Source: Streptomyces varsoviensis
GTDB lineage: Bacteria > Actinomycetota > Actinomycetes > Streptomycetales > Streptomycetaceae
Assembly: GCF_000718635.1 (NCBI RefSeq)
Contig: NZ_JOBF01000047.1
Coordinates: 1 to 22,922 of the forward strand
Direction: 5' to 3'
DNA: 22,922 nucleotides
The notes beneath the pieces are model-generated. The model did not search any database and was not told the DNA's origin. It saw only the letters and a list, made by a program, of their open reading frames with translations. Position 1 is the first letter of the stretch. The number at the start of each line of letters is the position of its first letter. The position numbers were made by a program, and so were the translations under genes. This document shows positions 13,717 through 21,740 of the stretch, piece by piece.

Positions 13717-16290
13717 TCACTCCGTGGCGATGGCGTTGAGCACGTTCATCCGGCCCGCGCGGAAAGCCGGTACGAGCGCCGCGACCAGCCCCACCACGGC
13801 GGAGCCGAGGAAGACGGCGCCGATGGTGGGCCACGGGATCTCCAGCACGCCGAGGCCTTGCAGGGCCAGCAGTTTCTGGGCCGTGGCGCCCCAGCCCATG
13901 CCGAGGCCGAGGCCGAGGAGCGCGCCGAAGAGGGCGATGACCACCGATTCGAGACGGATCATGCGCCGCATCTGGCGGCGGGAGAGGCCGATGGCGCGCA
14001 TCAGGCCGATCTCGCGGGTGCGCTCGACGACGGAGAGGGCGAGGGTGTTCACGACGCCCAGCACCGCGACGATGATCGCGAGCGCCAGCAGCCCGTAGAC
14101 CAGGTTCAGCAGTTGCCCGATCTGGTCCTCCAGGGTCTTCTTGTAGTCGGCCTGGTCGCGGACCTTGTACTGCGGGTAGTCGTGCAGCTTGGCCTTGAGC
14201 GCGCTGTACGCCTCCTTCTCCTGGCCGTCCTTGGCCGAGGCGAGCATCATCTGGCTCAGCGGCAGTTTGTCCGCCGGCAGGTAGCGCTGGACGGTCGCGA
14301 TGGCGAGGTACTTCGCGCCGCCGCCCAGTGCGCTGTCGCCCGAGGTGATGGCGCGCACCGTGAGCTGGGCGGTGCGTCCCCCCGCGAAGGCGACGCCCAG
14401 CTTGTCGCCGATCTTGATGCCGTGGTCCTTGGCGTAGTCCTCGCCCACGGAGATCGAATCGGGACGGTAGGCGGCCGACAGGTCGCCCTGGACCGTCTCG
14501 GTCTTCAGATCCCGCGCGTACGTCGGGTCGGCGGCGGCCAGCTCGTCCTTGACGGTCTTCCCGTCGGGCGAGGTGATCCGCGCGGTGACGTTCTTGTAGC
14601 GGGACGTGTGCGTCAGGCCCGGTGTCTCCTGGACGGCCCGTTCCGCCGCCGGGGTGATCTGCTGCCCGGTGTCGGACTGGACGATGTAGTCCGCGCCGAC
14701 CGTCTTGTCCAGCTCGTCGGTGGCCGAGGCGACCATCGAGGAGCCGACGACCGACAGGCAGGCCACCAGGGCGAGCCCGATCATCAGGGCGGCGCCCGTG
14801 GCCCCCGTACGGCGCGGGTTGCGCAGCGCGTTGCGCTCGGCCATCCGTCCCACCGGCCCGAAGACGCGCAGGACGACGGCGCTGAGCAGCCGCACCACGA
14901 AACCGGCCAGCAGCGGGCCGATGACCACGAACCCGACGAGGGTGCAGAGCACGCCCACGCCCAGCAGCAGGGAGCCCTGGGCGGCCTCGTCGGCCCGTCC
15001 GGCGCCGATGAGTGCGGCCGCGCCGACCGCGGTGAGGAGCAGGCCGACGGCGGCCCGTACGCGGCCCGCGGCGCCGTCCGCCGGGGTCCCGGCGTCGCGC
15101 AGCGCGGCCATCGGGGAGACCCTCCCCGCCCGGCGCGCCGGGAGGTAGGCGGCGACGACGGTGACGATGACGCCGAGCGCGAGGCCGATGAGGGGGGTGG
15201 TGGCCTTGACGGTCAGTTCGGAGGTGTCGAGTTTCATCCCGACGGTGCCCATGACCTTCATGAGCCCCACCGCGAGCCCGACGCCCGCCGCGATACCCAG
15301 GACGGAGCCGACGACGCCGAGCATCAGGGCCTCGACGAGCACGGACCGGTTGACCTGCTTGCGGCTGGAGCCGATCGCCCGCATCAGGCCGATCTCGCGG
15401 GTGCGCTGGGCGACCAGCATGGAGAAGGTGTTGACGATGAGGAAGACGCCGACGAGGACGGCGATCCCGGCGAAGCCGAGCATCGCGTACTTCAGCACGT
15501 CGAGGAACGAACCCACCTGCGCGGCGGCGTCCTTGACGCTCTCCTCCTTCGTCTGCACCTTGTAGTCGCCGCCCAGGGCCCCGACGACGGCCTTCTTGAG
15601 CTGTTCGTCGCTGACGCCGTCGGCGGCGGTGAGCTGGACCTCGGAGTAGGCGGCGGCCGACCCGAGGAGGTGGCCGCGGGCGGTGGCGGAGTCGAAGTCG
15701 ACGATGGCGGCGCCGGGGTTGGTGCTCTTGAACGCGGCGATGCCGGTGACGGTCGTCTCGATGGTGCCGGACGCGGTGATGGTCTTGATGCGGTCGCCGA
15801 GTTCGATGCCGTTCTTGTCGGCAGTGTCGGCGTCGATGAGGGAGTCGGTGGGGCCGCGCGGCTCATGCCCCTTGACGATCTCCATCTTCTTCTTCTCGTC
15901 GTCGCCCCAGTCGCCGGCGATGGTGGGCGCCCCGGTGGTCGGGCTGATGCTGTCGCCTTTGGCGTCGGTCAGGGTGACCTTGTCGGTGGAGACCGAGCCG
16001 ACCGCCGACCGTACGCCCTCGACCTTCCGCAACTGTTCGACCAGGCTCGCGGGGACCGTCTCCGGACGGCCGGTGCGCTGCGCGTCCTTGTCGTCCTCCG
16101 CGTCCTTCGGCTGGACGCTGACGTCGGAGGTGGTGGTGTTGAAGAGTTTGTCGAAGGTCGCGTTCATGGTGTCGGTGAAGACGAGCGTGCCGCACACGAA
16201 CGCCACCGACAGCAGGACGGCGACGGCGGAGAGCGCCATGCGCCCCTTGTGCGCGAGGAAGTTGCGCAGCGAGGTCTTGAGAACGGTCAC
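13717..16290 (-). CDS. ABC transporter permease of the MacB/FtsX type, two-repeat
   Basis: Membrane permease of 857 residues from GTG 16290. It is built from two FtsX-like repeats. Repeat 1 has a membrane helix at about 18-38 (MALSAVAVLLSVAFVCGTLVF), a large extracytoplasmic MacB-like domain (about 40-260) and three helices from about 265. Two central helices (about 405-470) link to repeat 2, with a helix near 500-520, a second extracytoplasmic domain and three C-terminal helices. The segment TREIGLMRAIG directly follows the first helix of both C-terminal helix triplets, a duplicated cytoplasmic feature expected to contact the ATPase. Such permeases usually do not pump solutes across the bilayer but transmit ATP-driven motion to extracytoplasmic substrates such as lipoproteins, peptides or antibiotics. 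The substrate here is unknown. The start overlaps the ATPase stop by 4 nt (GTGA), so translation is coupled. Confidence 0.93.
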   Translation of the reverse strand: MTVLKTSLRNFLAHKGRMALSAVAVLLSVAFVCGTLVFTDTMNATFDKLFNTTTSDVSVQPKDAEDDKDAQRTGRPETVPASLVEQLRKVEGVRSAVGSVSTDKVTLTDAKGDSISPTTGAPTIAGDWGDDEKKKMEIVKGHEPRGPTDSLIDADTADKNGIELGDRIKTITASGTIETTVTGIAAFKSTNPGAAIVDFDSATARGHLLGSAAAYSEVQLTAADGVSDEQLKKAVVGALGGDYKVQTKEESVKDAAAQVGSFLDVLKYAMLGFAGIAVLVGVFLIVNTFSMLVAQRTREIGLMRAIGSSRKQVNRSVLVEALMLGVVGSVLGIAAGVGLAVGLMKVMGTVGMKLDTSELTVKATTPLIGLALGVIVTVVAAYLPARRAGRVSPMAALRDAGTPADGAAGRVRAAVGLLLTAVGAAALIGAGRADEAAQGSLLLGVGVLCTLVGFVVIGPLLAGFVVRLLSAVVLRVFGPVGRMAERNALRNPRRTGATGAALMIGLALVACLSVVGSSMVASATDELDKTVGADYIVQSDTGQQITPAAERAVQETPGLTHTSRYKNVTARITSPDGKTVKDELAAADPTYARDLKTETVQGDLSAAYRPDSISVGEDYAKDHGIKIGDKLGVAFAGGRTAQLTVRAITSGDSALGGGAKYLAIATVQRYLPADKLPLSQMMLASAKDGQEKEAYSALKAKLHDYPQYKVRDQADYKKTLEDQIGQLLNLVYGLLALAIIVAVLGVVNTLALSVVERTREIGLMRAIGLSRRQMRRMIRLESVVIALFGALLGLGLGMGWGATAQKLLALQGLGVLEIPWPTIGAVFLGSAVVGLVAALVPAFRAGRMNVLNAIATE

Positions 16291-17075
16291 GACACCCGTC
16301 CCCGCGCGTCGAACGCCTTCATCCGGTCCAGCACCATCTCGGCGGTCGGGTCGACCATCTCGTCCACGATCGAGCCGTCGGCCAGATACAGCGCGCGGTC
16401 CGCGTACGAGGCCGCCACCGGGTCGTGCGTGACGATCACGATGGTCTGGCCCAGCTCGTCGACGGAGCGCCGCAGGAAGCCCAGCACCTCGGCGCCGGCC
16501 CGTGAGTCGAGGTTCCCGGTCGGCTCGTCGCCGAAGATGATCTCGGGCCGGGCGGCGAGCGCGCGGGCCACGGCGACCCGCTGCTGCTGGCCGCCGGAGA
16601 GCTGGTTCGGCCGGTGCTTGAGCCGCCCGGCCAGCCCGACCGTCGCCACGACGCACTCCAGCCACGCGCGGTCCGGCTTGCGGCCCGCTATGTCCATCGG
16701 CAGCGTGATGTTCTCGATCGCGTTGAGCGTCGGCAGCAGGTTGAACGCCTGGAAGATGAAGCCGATCCGGTCCCGCCGCAACTGCGTCAGCTTCTTGTCC
16801 TTGAGCCCGGTGATCTCCGTCTCGTCGAGCCAGATCTGCCCGGAGGTGACGGTGTCGAGCCCGGCGAGGCAGTGCATCAGCGTCGACTTGCCGGAGCCGG
16901 ACGGGCCCATGATGGCCGTGAATCGCCCGCGGGCGATGTCCACGTCCACGCTGTCGAGCGCGACGACCCGCGTCTCGCCGGTGCCGTACGCCTTGGTGAC
17001 CTGCCGCGCGCTCGCCGCAACGGCCGTACGCCTTCCGCCGCCCCCGGTCCTGGGAATCGATACAGCCGTTGTCAC
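16287..17075 (-). CDS. ABC transporter ATP-binding protein, MacB/LolD type
   Basis: Cytoplasmic ATPase of 262 residues that powers the downstream permease. Walker A GPSGSGKST is at 57-65, Q-loop Gln109 (FIFQAFNLLPTLNAIENI, typical of the MacB/LolD group), signature LSGGQQQR 159-166, Walker B with EIIFGDEP 178-185, D-loop NLDS and switch His217 (VIVTHDP). All catalytic elements are present. The start is GTG 17075 with GAGGAG 8 nt upstream, and the first 20 residues are a Gly/Arg-rich extension before the fold begins (ASARQVTKAYG). It forms an operon with the permease via a GTGA overlap. The upstream region carries a 13-bp tandem repeat array only 33 bp from the start codon, where promoter or operator sequence should lie. 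Confidence 0.96.
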   Translation of the reverse strand: MTTAVSIPRTGGGGRRTAVAASARQVTKAYGTGETRVVALDSVDVDIARGRFTAIMGPSGSGKSTLMHCLAGLDTVTSGQIWLDETEITGLKDKKLTQLRRDRIGFIFQAFNLLPTLNAIENITLPMDIAGRKPDRAWLECVVATVGLAGRLKHRPNQLSGGQQQRVAVARALAARPEIIFGDEPTGNLDSRAGAEVLGFLRRSVDELGQTIVIVTHDPVAASYADRALYLADGSIVDEMVDPTAEMVLDRMKAFDARGRVS

Positions 17076-17107
17076 AATCAGTCTCCTCGTTCTGATACGC
17101 CGACTCA

Positions 17108-17198
17108 GATGGCCGTCTCCGACGGCCGCTTCGGACGACCATTTCCGACGGCCGCTTCACACGGCCGCTTCAGTAGGCCGTTTCAGTGGCCCGTTTCG
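17108..17198. repeat. Seven tandem 13-bp repeats upstream of the ABC operon
   Basis: Seven contiguous 13-bp units begin at 17108, 17121, 17134, 17147, 17160, 17173 and 17186. Examples are GACGGCCGCTTCG, GACGGCCGCTTCA, CACGGCCGCTTCA, GTAGGCCGTTTCA and GTGGCCCGTTTCG; the consensus is roughly GACGGCCGYTTCN. A diverged eighth unit may follow at 17199. The array starts 33 bp upstream of the ABC ATPase start codon, so it overlaps or borders the promoter. Confidence 0.92.
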
Positions 17199-17450
17199 GT
17201 GCGTCCGGCGCCCGGCGTCCGTACCCCAGCGTGCTCGCATCACAGGGGGCGCACGATGGTGCCCGTACGCCTCCTGCCGGTGGTACAGGCACTACCCCCA
17301 CCGGGTGCTACCGCCGCCCCCCGCCCCGCACGCCGCCGACGGCCACGGGAGCCGCCCAGGTCGGGCCGCTCGTCAAACAGGCTATGAACCCCCGCTGCCC
17401 CGCTCGTCCTCCGCCGGTACGAACGCGGAATCAGCGCAATTGAGTAACTT

Positions 17451-17460
17451 CCCCTAGGGG
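17451..17460. promoter_or_regulatory. Perfect palindrome CCCCTAGGGG
   Basis: A 10-bp perfect palindrome within an AT-richer patch, 165 bp upstream of the MFS start. It is a possible operator or the core of a short hairpin; function is not established. Confidence 0.3.
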
Positions 17461-17624
17461 GCCACGCCTTGCGGACGACCCGGGCCTCAGGGTCGCCCCG
17501 GGGCCGCGCCCGGCGGAACGTACGCCTCCCGTGCTCTGACTGCCTCCGATACCCGCTACCGCGCCCCGCCCCCAAGTGGAAGTGTGGGTCGTACACGGAC
17601 TAGCGGTTCGACGGAGGGGGCACG

Positions 17625-19181
17625 GTGAGCGGCACCGAACGGCGCGCGGAATCGGCGATACCCGAGGCGGCCACCACCCCGTCCCCCAGCAGACGCGCCC
17701 CGGTGGCCGCCGCCCTGATGCTCGCGATGGCCCTCGCCGCCATCGACGGCACCATCGTCTCCACCGCCATCCCGCAGATCGTCGGGGACCTCGGCGGCTT
17801 CTCCGTCTTCTCCTGGCTGTTCTCCGGCTACCTGCTCGCCGTCACCGTCACCCTGCCCGTCTACGGCAAGCTCTCCGACACCTTCGGCCGCAAACCCGTC
17901 CTCGTCGTCGGCATGATCGTCTTCCTCGGCGGATCACTGCTGTGCGCCGCCGCGTGGAACATGGCCGCCCTCATCGCCTTCCGCGTGCTCCAAGGGCTCG
18001 GCGGCGGCGCCCTCCAGGGCACCGTCCAGACCGTCGCCGCCGACCTCTACCCACTGAAGGAGCGCCCCAAGATCCAGGCCAAGCTCTCCACCGTCTGGGC
18101 CGTCTCCGCCGTCGCCGGCCCCGCCCTCGGCGGCATGCTCGCCGGCTACGCGGACTGGCGCTGGATCTTCCTCGTCAACCTGCCCATCGGCGCCGTCGCC
18201 CTCTGGCTCGTCATCCGCCACCTCCGCGAGCCCCAGCGCGCCCGCGCCGCCCGCCCGCGCGTCGACTGGCCCGGCGCGCTCGCCATCTTCGCCTGCGGCG
18301 GACTGCTGCTCACCGCGCTCGTCCAGGGCGGCGTCGCCTGGCCCTGGCTCTCCGCGCCCTCCGCCGCGTTCTTCGCCGGCAGCGTCCTGTGCGCCGCCGC
18401 CACCGTCGCCATCGAACGCCGCGCCACGGAACCGATCATCCCCGGCTGGGTCTGGCGCCGCCGCACCATCTCCGCCGTCAACCTCTCCCTCGGCGCCCTC
18501 GGCCTCCTGATGATCGCGCCCACCGTCTTCCTGCCCACCTACGCGCAGTCGGTCCTCGGCCTCGGCCCCGTCGCCGCCGGGTTCGTGCTGTCCGTGATGA
18601 CCCTGAGCTGGCCCATCTCCTCCGCCCTGAGCAGCCGCGTCTACACCCGCACCGGCTTCCGCGACTGCGCCCTCATCGGCATGGGCTGCGCCGCTCTCGT
18701 CCTCCTCGCGTTCCCGCTGCTCCCCTACCGCGGCGCGGCCTGGCAGCCCGCGCTCCTCATGCTGGCCCTCGGCGCGGCCCTCGGCCTCTTCCAGCTCCCC
18801 CTGATCATCGCCGTGCAGTCCTCGGTCGGCTGGTCCGAACGCGGCACCGCCACCGCCTCGATCCTCTTCTGCCGCCAGGTCGGCCAGAGCGTCGGCGCGG
18901 CCCTCTTCGGCGCCGTCGCCAACGCCACGCTCGCCGGGCGGCTCGCCGGCGCCCCCGCCGCGATACGGCCCGGCCTACCGGACGACCTCGACTCCGTCGC
19001 CCACGCCCTGAGCCACCCCGCGGCCCTCACCGCCCGCGCCACCGACTACCTGCGCCACGCGGTCTCCACCACCGTCGACCACGTCTACCTGGGCGCCGGC
19101 TGCGCCGCCCTCGTCGCGCTCCTCACCCTCCTGCTCCTCGCCCCGCGCCGCTTCCCGATACGGACAGAGGAGGAGAACTGA
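17625..19181 (+). CDS. MFS drug exporter, DHA2 (EmrB/QacA) 14-helix family
   Basis: Proton-driven multidrug exporter of 518 residues in the cytoplasmic membrane. The GTG at 17625 has GGAGGGGG a few nt upstream. After a roughly 25-residue cytoplasmic tail, helix 1 contains AAIDGTIVSTAIPQI with Asp41 (DHA2-type motif D1). Motif A GKLSDTFGRK is at 81-90, motif B is RVLQGLGGGAL at 120-130 and the antiporter motif C GPALGG is at 165-170. The hydrophobic profile and length fit 14 helices, the last being AALVALLTLLLLAP. Substrates cannot be read from the sequence. It is divergent from the ABC operon with no TetR or MarR regulator next to it, so regulation is unclear. It is monocistronic and convergent with the FilP-like gene. 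Confidence 0.95.
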   Translation: MSGTERRAESAIPEAATTPSPSRRAPVAAALMLAMALAAIDGTIVSTAIPQIVGDLGGFSVFSWLFSGYLLAVTVTLPVYGKLSDTFGRKPVLVVGMIVFLGGSLLCAAAWNMAALIAFRVLQGLGGGALQGTVQTVAADLYPLKERPKIQAKLSTVWAVSAVAGPALGGMLAGYADWRWIFLVNLPIGAVALWLVIRHLREPQRARAARPRVDWPGALAIFACGGLLLTALVQGGVAWPWLSAPSAAFFAGSVLCAAATVAIERRATEPIIPGWVWRRRTISAVNLSLGALGLLMIAPTVFLPTYAQSVLGLGPVAAGFVLSVMTLSWPISSALSSRVYTRTGFRDCALIGMGCAALVLLAFPLLPYRGAAWQPALLMLALGAALGLFQLPLIIAVQSSVGWSERGTATASILFCRQVGQSVGAALFGAVANATLAGRLAGAPAAIRPGLPDDLDSVAHALSHPAALTARATDYLRHAVSTTVDHVYLGAGCAALVALLTLLLLAPRRFPIRTEEEN

Positions 19182-19475
19182 CGGCCGGCCCCATACGGCA
19201 CGTACGCGCCACAACGTACGAGCCGAAAACCACGCGCCATAACGTACGAGCTGACGGGCGGACTATTAGTCGACGAGGCCGATATAAACCGGGGCCGCGT
19301 GGGGGCTTCGCGGGCGGAGAGGGCGTACGGACGTACGCGCGCCCCGGCCGGCACGACCGTACGCCCCGCGCCCGCTCGCTCCGGCTCGTACGGTCGTATG
19401 CCTCGCGCCCCGGCCCGTACGGTCCTACGCCCCGCACCCCGTACGTACGTCCGCAAACCCTTCCGCCCGCCCCCG
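19182..19475. other. Convergent intergenic region dense in CGTACG sites
   Basis: 294 bp lie between the 3' ends of the MFS gene and the FilP-like gene. It holds ten CGTACG hexamers, a 20-bp direct repeat (19204-19223 and 19232-19251, one mismatch), the odd palindrome GACTATTAGTC at 19261-19271 followed by an AT-rich patch (GATATAAACC), and a small hairpin GCGTAC-GGAC-GTACGC at 19323-19338. The many self-complementary hexamers make it a plausible bidirectional termination zone. No gene is supported. Confidence 0.6.
19204..19251. repeat. 20-bp direct repeat, 28-bp period
   Basis: ACGCGCCACAACGTACGAGC at 19204-19223 is repeated at 19232-19251 with a single change (CAC to CAT at the ninth position), separated by 8 bp. 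It sits just downstream of the MFS stop. Confidence 0.85.
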
Positions 19476-20438
19476 TCAGGACTCCGAGCTGGGCGCGGGC
19501 GCCGGGGCCGGGACCGTGCCGGTCTCGGGCGGGCCGGCGGTGTCGGCGGGGTCGGGGTCCGCGACCGCCTTGCCGGTCAGCGCGGCGAGGCTGCTGCGGA
19601 CGTGGACCATGTGGGCCCGCAGTTCGTCGCGCTGCTCCTCGTGCTCGCGCAGCACCCGCTGCGTCTCCCGCTCCACGCGCTCGGCCCGCATCCGGGCCCG
19701 CGTCACCAGGGACTCGGCCTGCGCCTCGGCGTCCTCCTGGCCGTGCCGGGCCGCCTCCTCGACCTCCGCGTACGCGCGCTGCGCCTCGGCCAGCACCCGC
19801 CGCCCGCGCTCCTCCAGATCCATGATGTGGGCGTCCATGTCCGCCTCGTGCCCGGCCAGCTCACGGCCCGCCGCGTCCCACCGCTCGGAGTGGTCCTTCT
19901 CCTGCTCGGCGATGGTCTCGGCGGTGCGCTGCCGCATGTCCTTGAGCGCCTGAAGGGACTCGGCGCGCCGGGCCTCGACCTCCCGGCGCACCTCGGCCCG
20001 CAGGTCGTCGGCGATGCGCTGGGCGGCGGCGGTGGCCTCCTCGGCCCATTCCTCGGCCTCGGCCCGTACGGACGCGGAGTACGCGGCGGCGGCCTCCTGG
20101 ACCGTGCGGGCGTGGTCGGCGGCGGAACCGCTCAGTTCGGCGGCCGCCGCCTCGGCGCTCTCGCGCACCGCGGTGGCCTCGCCGTCGGCGATGGCGAGGA
20201 GGTCCGCGGCCCGGCCGCCGAGGCTCTCGTAGGTCTGCGGGGCGAGGTTGGCGACGACCTCGCGCAGGCGTTCCGCCTCGGCCTCCATCTCCTTGGCGAG
20301 TACGGTCAGCCGGGCGGCCCGTTCCCAGGCCGTGTCGCGCTCGTGGGAGATTTCGCCGAGCGCGCGGTCGACCTGTTCGGTCCGGTACCCGCGGCCCCGC
20401 ACTACAGCGAAACCGTGGGGAGACATCGATGCACTCAT
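19476..20438 (-). CDS. FilP/DivIVA-like coiled-coil protein
   Basis: Predicted cytoplasmic coiled-coil protein of 320 residues. Residues about 7-30 (PHGFAVVRGRGYRTEQVDRAL) form the short DivIVA-like N-terminal module. From about 30 to 285 the sequence is nearly uninterrupted Ala/Glu/Arg heptads, ending in HMVHVRSSLAALTG and a Pro/Ala/Asp-rich tail. Streptomyces FilP and Scy, which form filamentous scaffolds guiding polar growth, share this architecture and a similar ending. The family is often labelled cellulose-binding protein, a name with little basis in the sequence. The ATG at 20438 lies immediately after GAAGG (too close); the second ATG at 20426 has the same GAAGG about 12 nt upstream, so either may be used. 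It lies 110 bp after the LCP gene, with a possible promoter in the gap. I call it a paralogue of FilP, not FilP itself. Confidence 0.85.
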   Translation of the reverse strand: MSASMSPHGFAVVRGRGYRTEQVDRALGEISHERDTAWERAARLTVLAKEMEAEAERLREVVANLAPQTYESLGGRAADLLAIADGEATAVRESAEAAAAELSGSAADHARTVQEAAAAYSASVRAEAEEWAEEATAAAQRIADDLRAEVRREVEARRAESLQALKDMRQRTAETIAEQEKDHSERWDAAGRELAGHEADMDAHIMDLEERGRRVLAEAQRAYAEVEEAARHGQEDAEAQAESLVTRARMRAERVERETQRVLREHEEQRDELRAHMVHVRSSLAALTGKAVADPDPADTAGPPETGTVPAPAPAPSSES

Positions 20439-20523
20439 CCTTCAAGCCCCTCTTGTCCGGCATGCAACGCGGTCCGGCGCACATCCTTGTGGATCGGCCG
20501 AAGCGCCCATACCGCGACACTCC

Positions 20524-20552
20524 GCCCTACCCACCAGTCAAGGATGCGTCAA
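20524..20552 (-). promoter_or_regulatory. Candidate housekeeping promoter of the FilP-like gene
   Basis: On the minus strand TTGACG (20552-20547) is followed after exactly 17 nt by TAGGGC (20529-20524). The -35 is a strong match to the HrdB-type consensus TTGACN; the -10 begins TA but ends in C, a weak match. The -35 overlaps the LCP stop codon. Transcription would start near 20517, giving a leader of about 80 nt. Confidence 0.4.
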
Positions 20553-21676
20553 TTGGTGCCAGAAGTCGGAATCGGCCTGTCGGCACGCAGCGCGTCGAAG
20601 AGCCGGCGCGCTCCTGCCTCGTCCCAGACCAGCACGTCACCCGCGCCGGGCCGCTCCTGACCGGAGCCGGCGACCGGCACCGTCACGCTCCGCCCCCCGC
20701 CGTCCGCGATCCGCTTCATCGACCAGCCCATCCTGCCCAGATCCCACACGCCCGTACCCTCGTCGACAGTGAGCGCCGACAGCCCCGCGTCCACCACGGG
20801 CACCAGACGGAACGGGTTGAGGAGGACGGACGCGCCGAGCGTCCGGTCCGCGACCGCGCCCAAGAACCGCTGCTGCCGCTCGACCCGTCCCAGGTCACCG
20901 CGTGGATCGCGGTACCGGGCGCGGACGTAGGCGAGCGCCTGCGTGCCGTTCATGTCGTGGCATCCGCGGCCGAAGTCGGCGCCGGACCTCTCGTCGCGCA
21001 GCGGCTCGGGAAGACAGAGGCGCACACCGCCCAGCGTGTTGACGAGGTCGACGAAGCCGAGGAAGTTCACCTCGGCGTAGTGGCCCATCCGCAGCCCCGT
21101 CGCCTGCTCCACGGTCCGCGTCAGCAGCTTCGGCCCGCCCAGCGCGTACGCCGCGTTGATCTTGTTCGTGCCGTGCCCCGGGATCGGCACGTACGAGTCC
21201 CTCGGCAGGCTCACGAGGTACGGGCCGCTGTCGCCGTAGTGCAGCATCATGACCGTGTCGGTGTTGAGGCCCTTGTCGTTGCCGACGTGCAGTTCGCGGC
21301 GCTGCCGCGCGGTCAGGTGCGCGCGGCTGTCGGAGCCGACCAGCAGCCAGTCCGTGCCCTTGCCGGCCGCCGGACGGCCCGCGTACCCGGCGAGCGCGGC
21401 GACCGTGTGCGTCTGGGTGCCCGCCCAGAGGTAGAGCCCCGCCACGAAGGCGATGAACAGCACCACCAGCGCCAGCACCGACACCAGAATCCGCTTCGGC
21501 CAGCTCATCCGCCCCGGCGGCCGGGCCCCGCTCCCCCGGCCCCCGTCCCGCCGATCCCCGTCCCGCCGGGGCCTGCGCCAACCGCGCCACTGGCGTCCTT
21601 CACGCCGTCCTCGCCGACCGCGCCCCGACCGGTACAGCGTGGTGCTGCCGGGCTGCGGCGGCTCGGGGGTGCCCAT
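20549..21676 (-). CDS. LytR-CpsA-Psr (LCP) family cell-wall ligase
   Basis: LCP proteins transfer lipid-linked anionic polymers to peptidoglycan on the outer face of the membrane. The protein has 375 residues: an Arg/Gly-rich cytoplasmic tail (1-56), one membrane helix (about 61-82) and the extracellular LCP domain. Expected active-site residues are visible: Asp116 (VGSDSR), Asp140 (NTDTVMM), Arg159-Asp160 (SLPRDSYV), Arg252/Arg254 (YVRARYRDP) and Asp261...Arg264 (GDLGRVERQQ). Cys221 and Cys239 may form a disulfide. The usual C-terminal LytR_C domain is absent. ATG 21676 has no Shine-Dalgarno (upstream TTCTTTCCCT), suggesting a leaderless message or an internal start such as Met57. It lies 64 bp downstream of the SUKH-4 gene on the same strand. 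Confidence 0.93.
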   Translation of the reverse strand: MGTPEPPQPGSTTLYRSGRGRRGRREGRQWRGWRRPRRDGDRRDGGRGSGARPPGRMSWPKRILVSVLALVVLFIAFVAGLYLWAGTQTHTVAALAGYAGRPAAGKGTDWLLVGSDSRAHLTARQRRELHVGNDKGLNTDTVMMLHYGDSGPYLVSLPRDSYVPIPGHGTNKINAAYALGGPKLLTRTVEQATGLRMGHYAEVNFLGFVDLVNTLGGVRLCLPEPLRDERSGADFGRGCHDMNGTQALAYVRARYRDPRGDLGRVERQQRFLGAVADRTLGASVLLNPFRLVPVVDAGLSALTVDEGTGVWDLGRMGWSMKRIADGGGRSVTVPVAGSGQERPGAGDVLVWDEAGARRLFDALRADRPIPTSGTN

Positions 21677-21740
21677 AGGGAAAGAATCGAGGCGCCCGAC
21701 CGATACCGCAGGTCGAACGCCTCGTTCAGGTGACGGCCGG

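Larger units (their letters stand above)
17076..17624. other. Divergent promoter region of the ABC operon and MFS exporter
   Basis: 549 bp separate the ABC ATPase start (minus) from the MFS exporter start (plus). Starting from the ABC side it holds that gene's ribosome-binding site, the 13-bp repeat array, a C-rich stretch (about 17260-17400) and the perfect palindrome CCCCTAGGGG at 17451-17460, beside an AT-richer patch CAATTGAGTAACTT. No regulator gene is adjacent. I could not fix a confident -35/-10 pair for either gene. Confidence 0.6.

Noticed and set aside
13145..13834. Upstream extension of mfd
   Set aside because: The frame is open but low-complexity, would overlap the ABC permease gene, and precedes a well-placed ATG with a ribosome-binding site at 13144.
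16291..17160. Permease frame open across the ATPase gene, suggesting a fusion
   Set aside because: This part is an out-of-frame shadow of the ATPase gene. The ATPase is intact in its own frame, and the GTGA overlap defines two separate genes.
17576..19825. 749-codon plus-strand open frame overlapping the MFS gene
   Set aside because: It is a shifted frame of the MFS coding sequence with an Arg/Pro-rich product. The MFS frame contains all the expected transporter motifs.
19299..20660. Plus-strand open frame opposite the FilP-like gene
   Set aside because: It mirrors the Ala/Glu/Arg coiled-coil codons on the other strand. The minus-strand product has a coherent DivIVA-like start and heptads.
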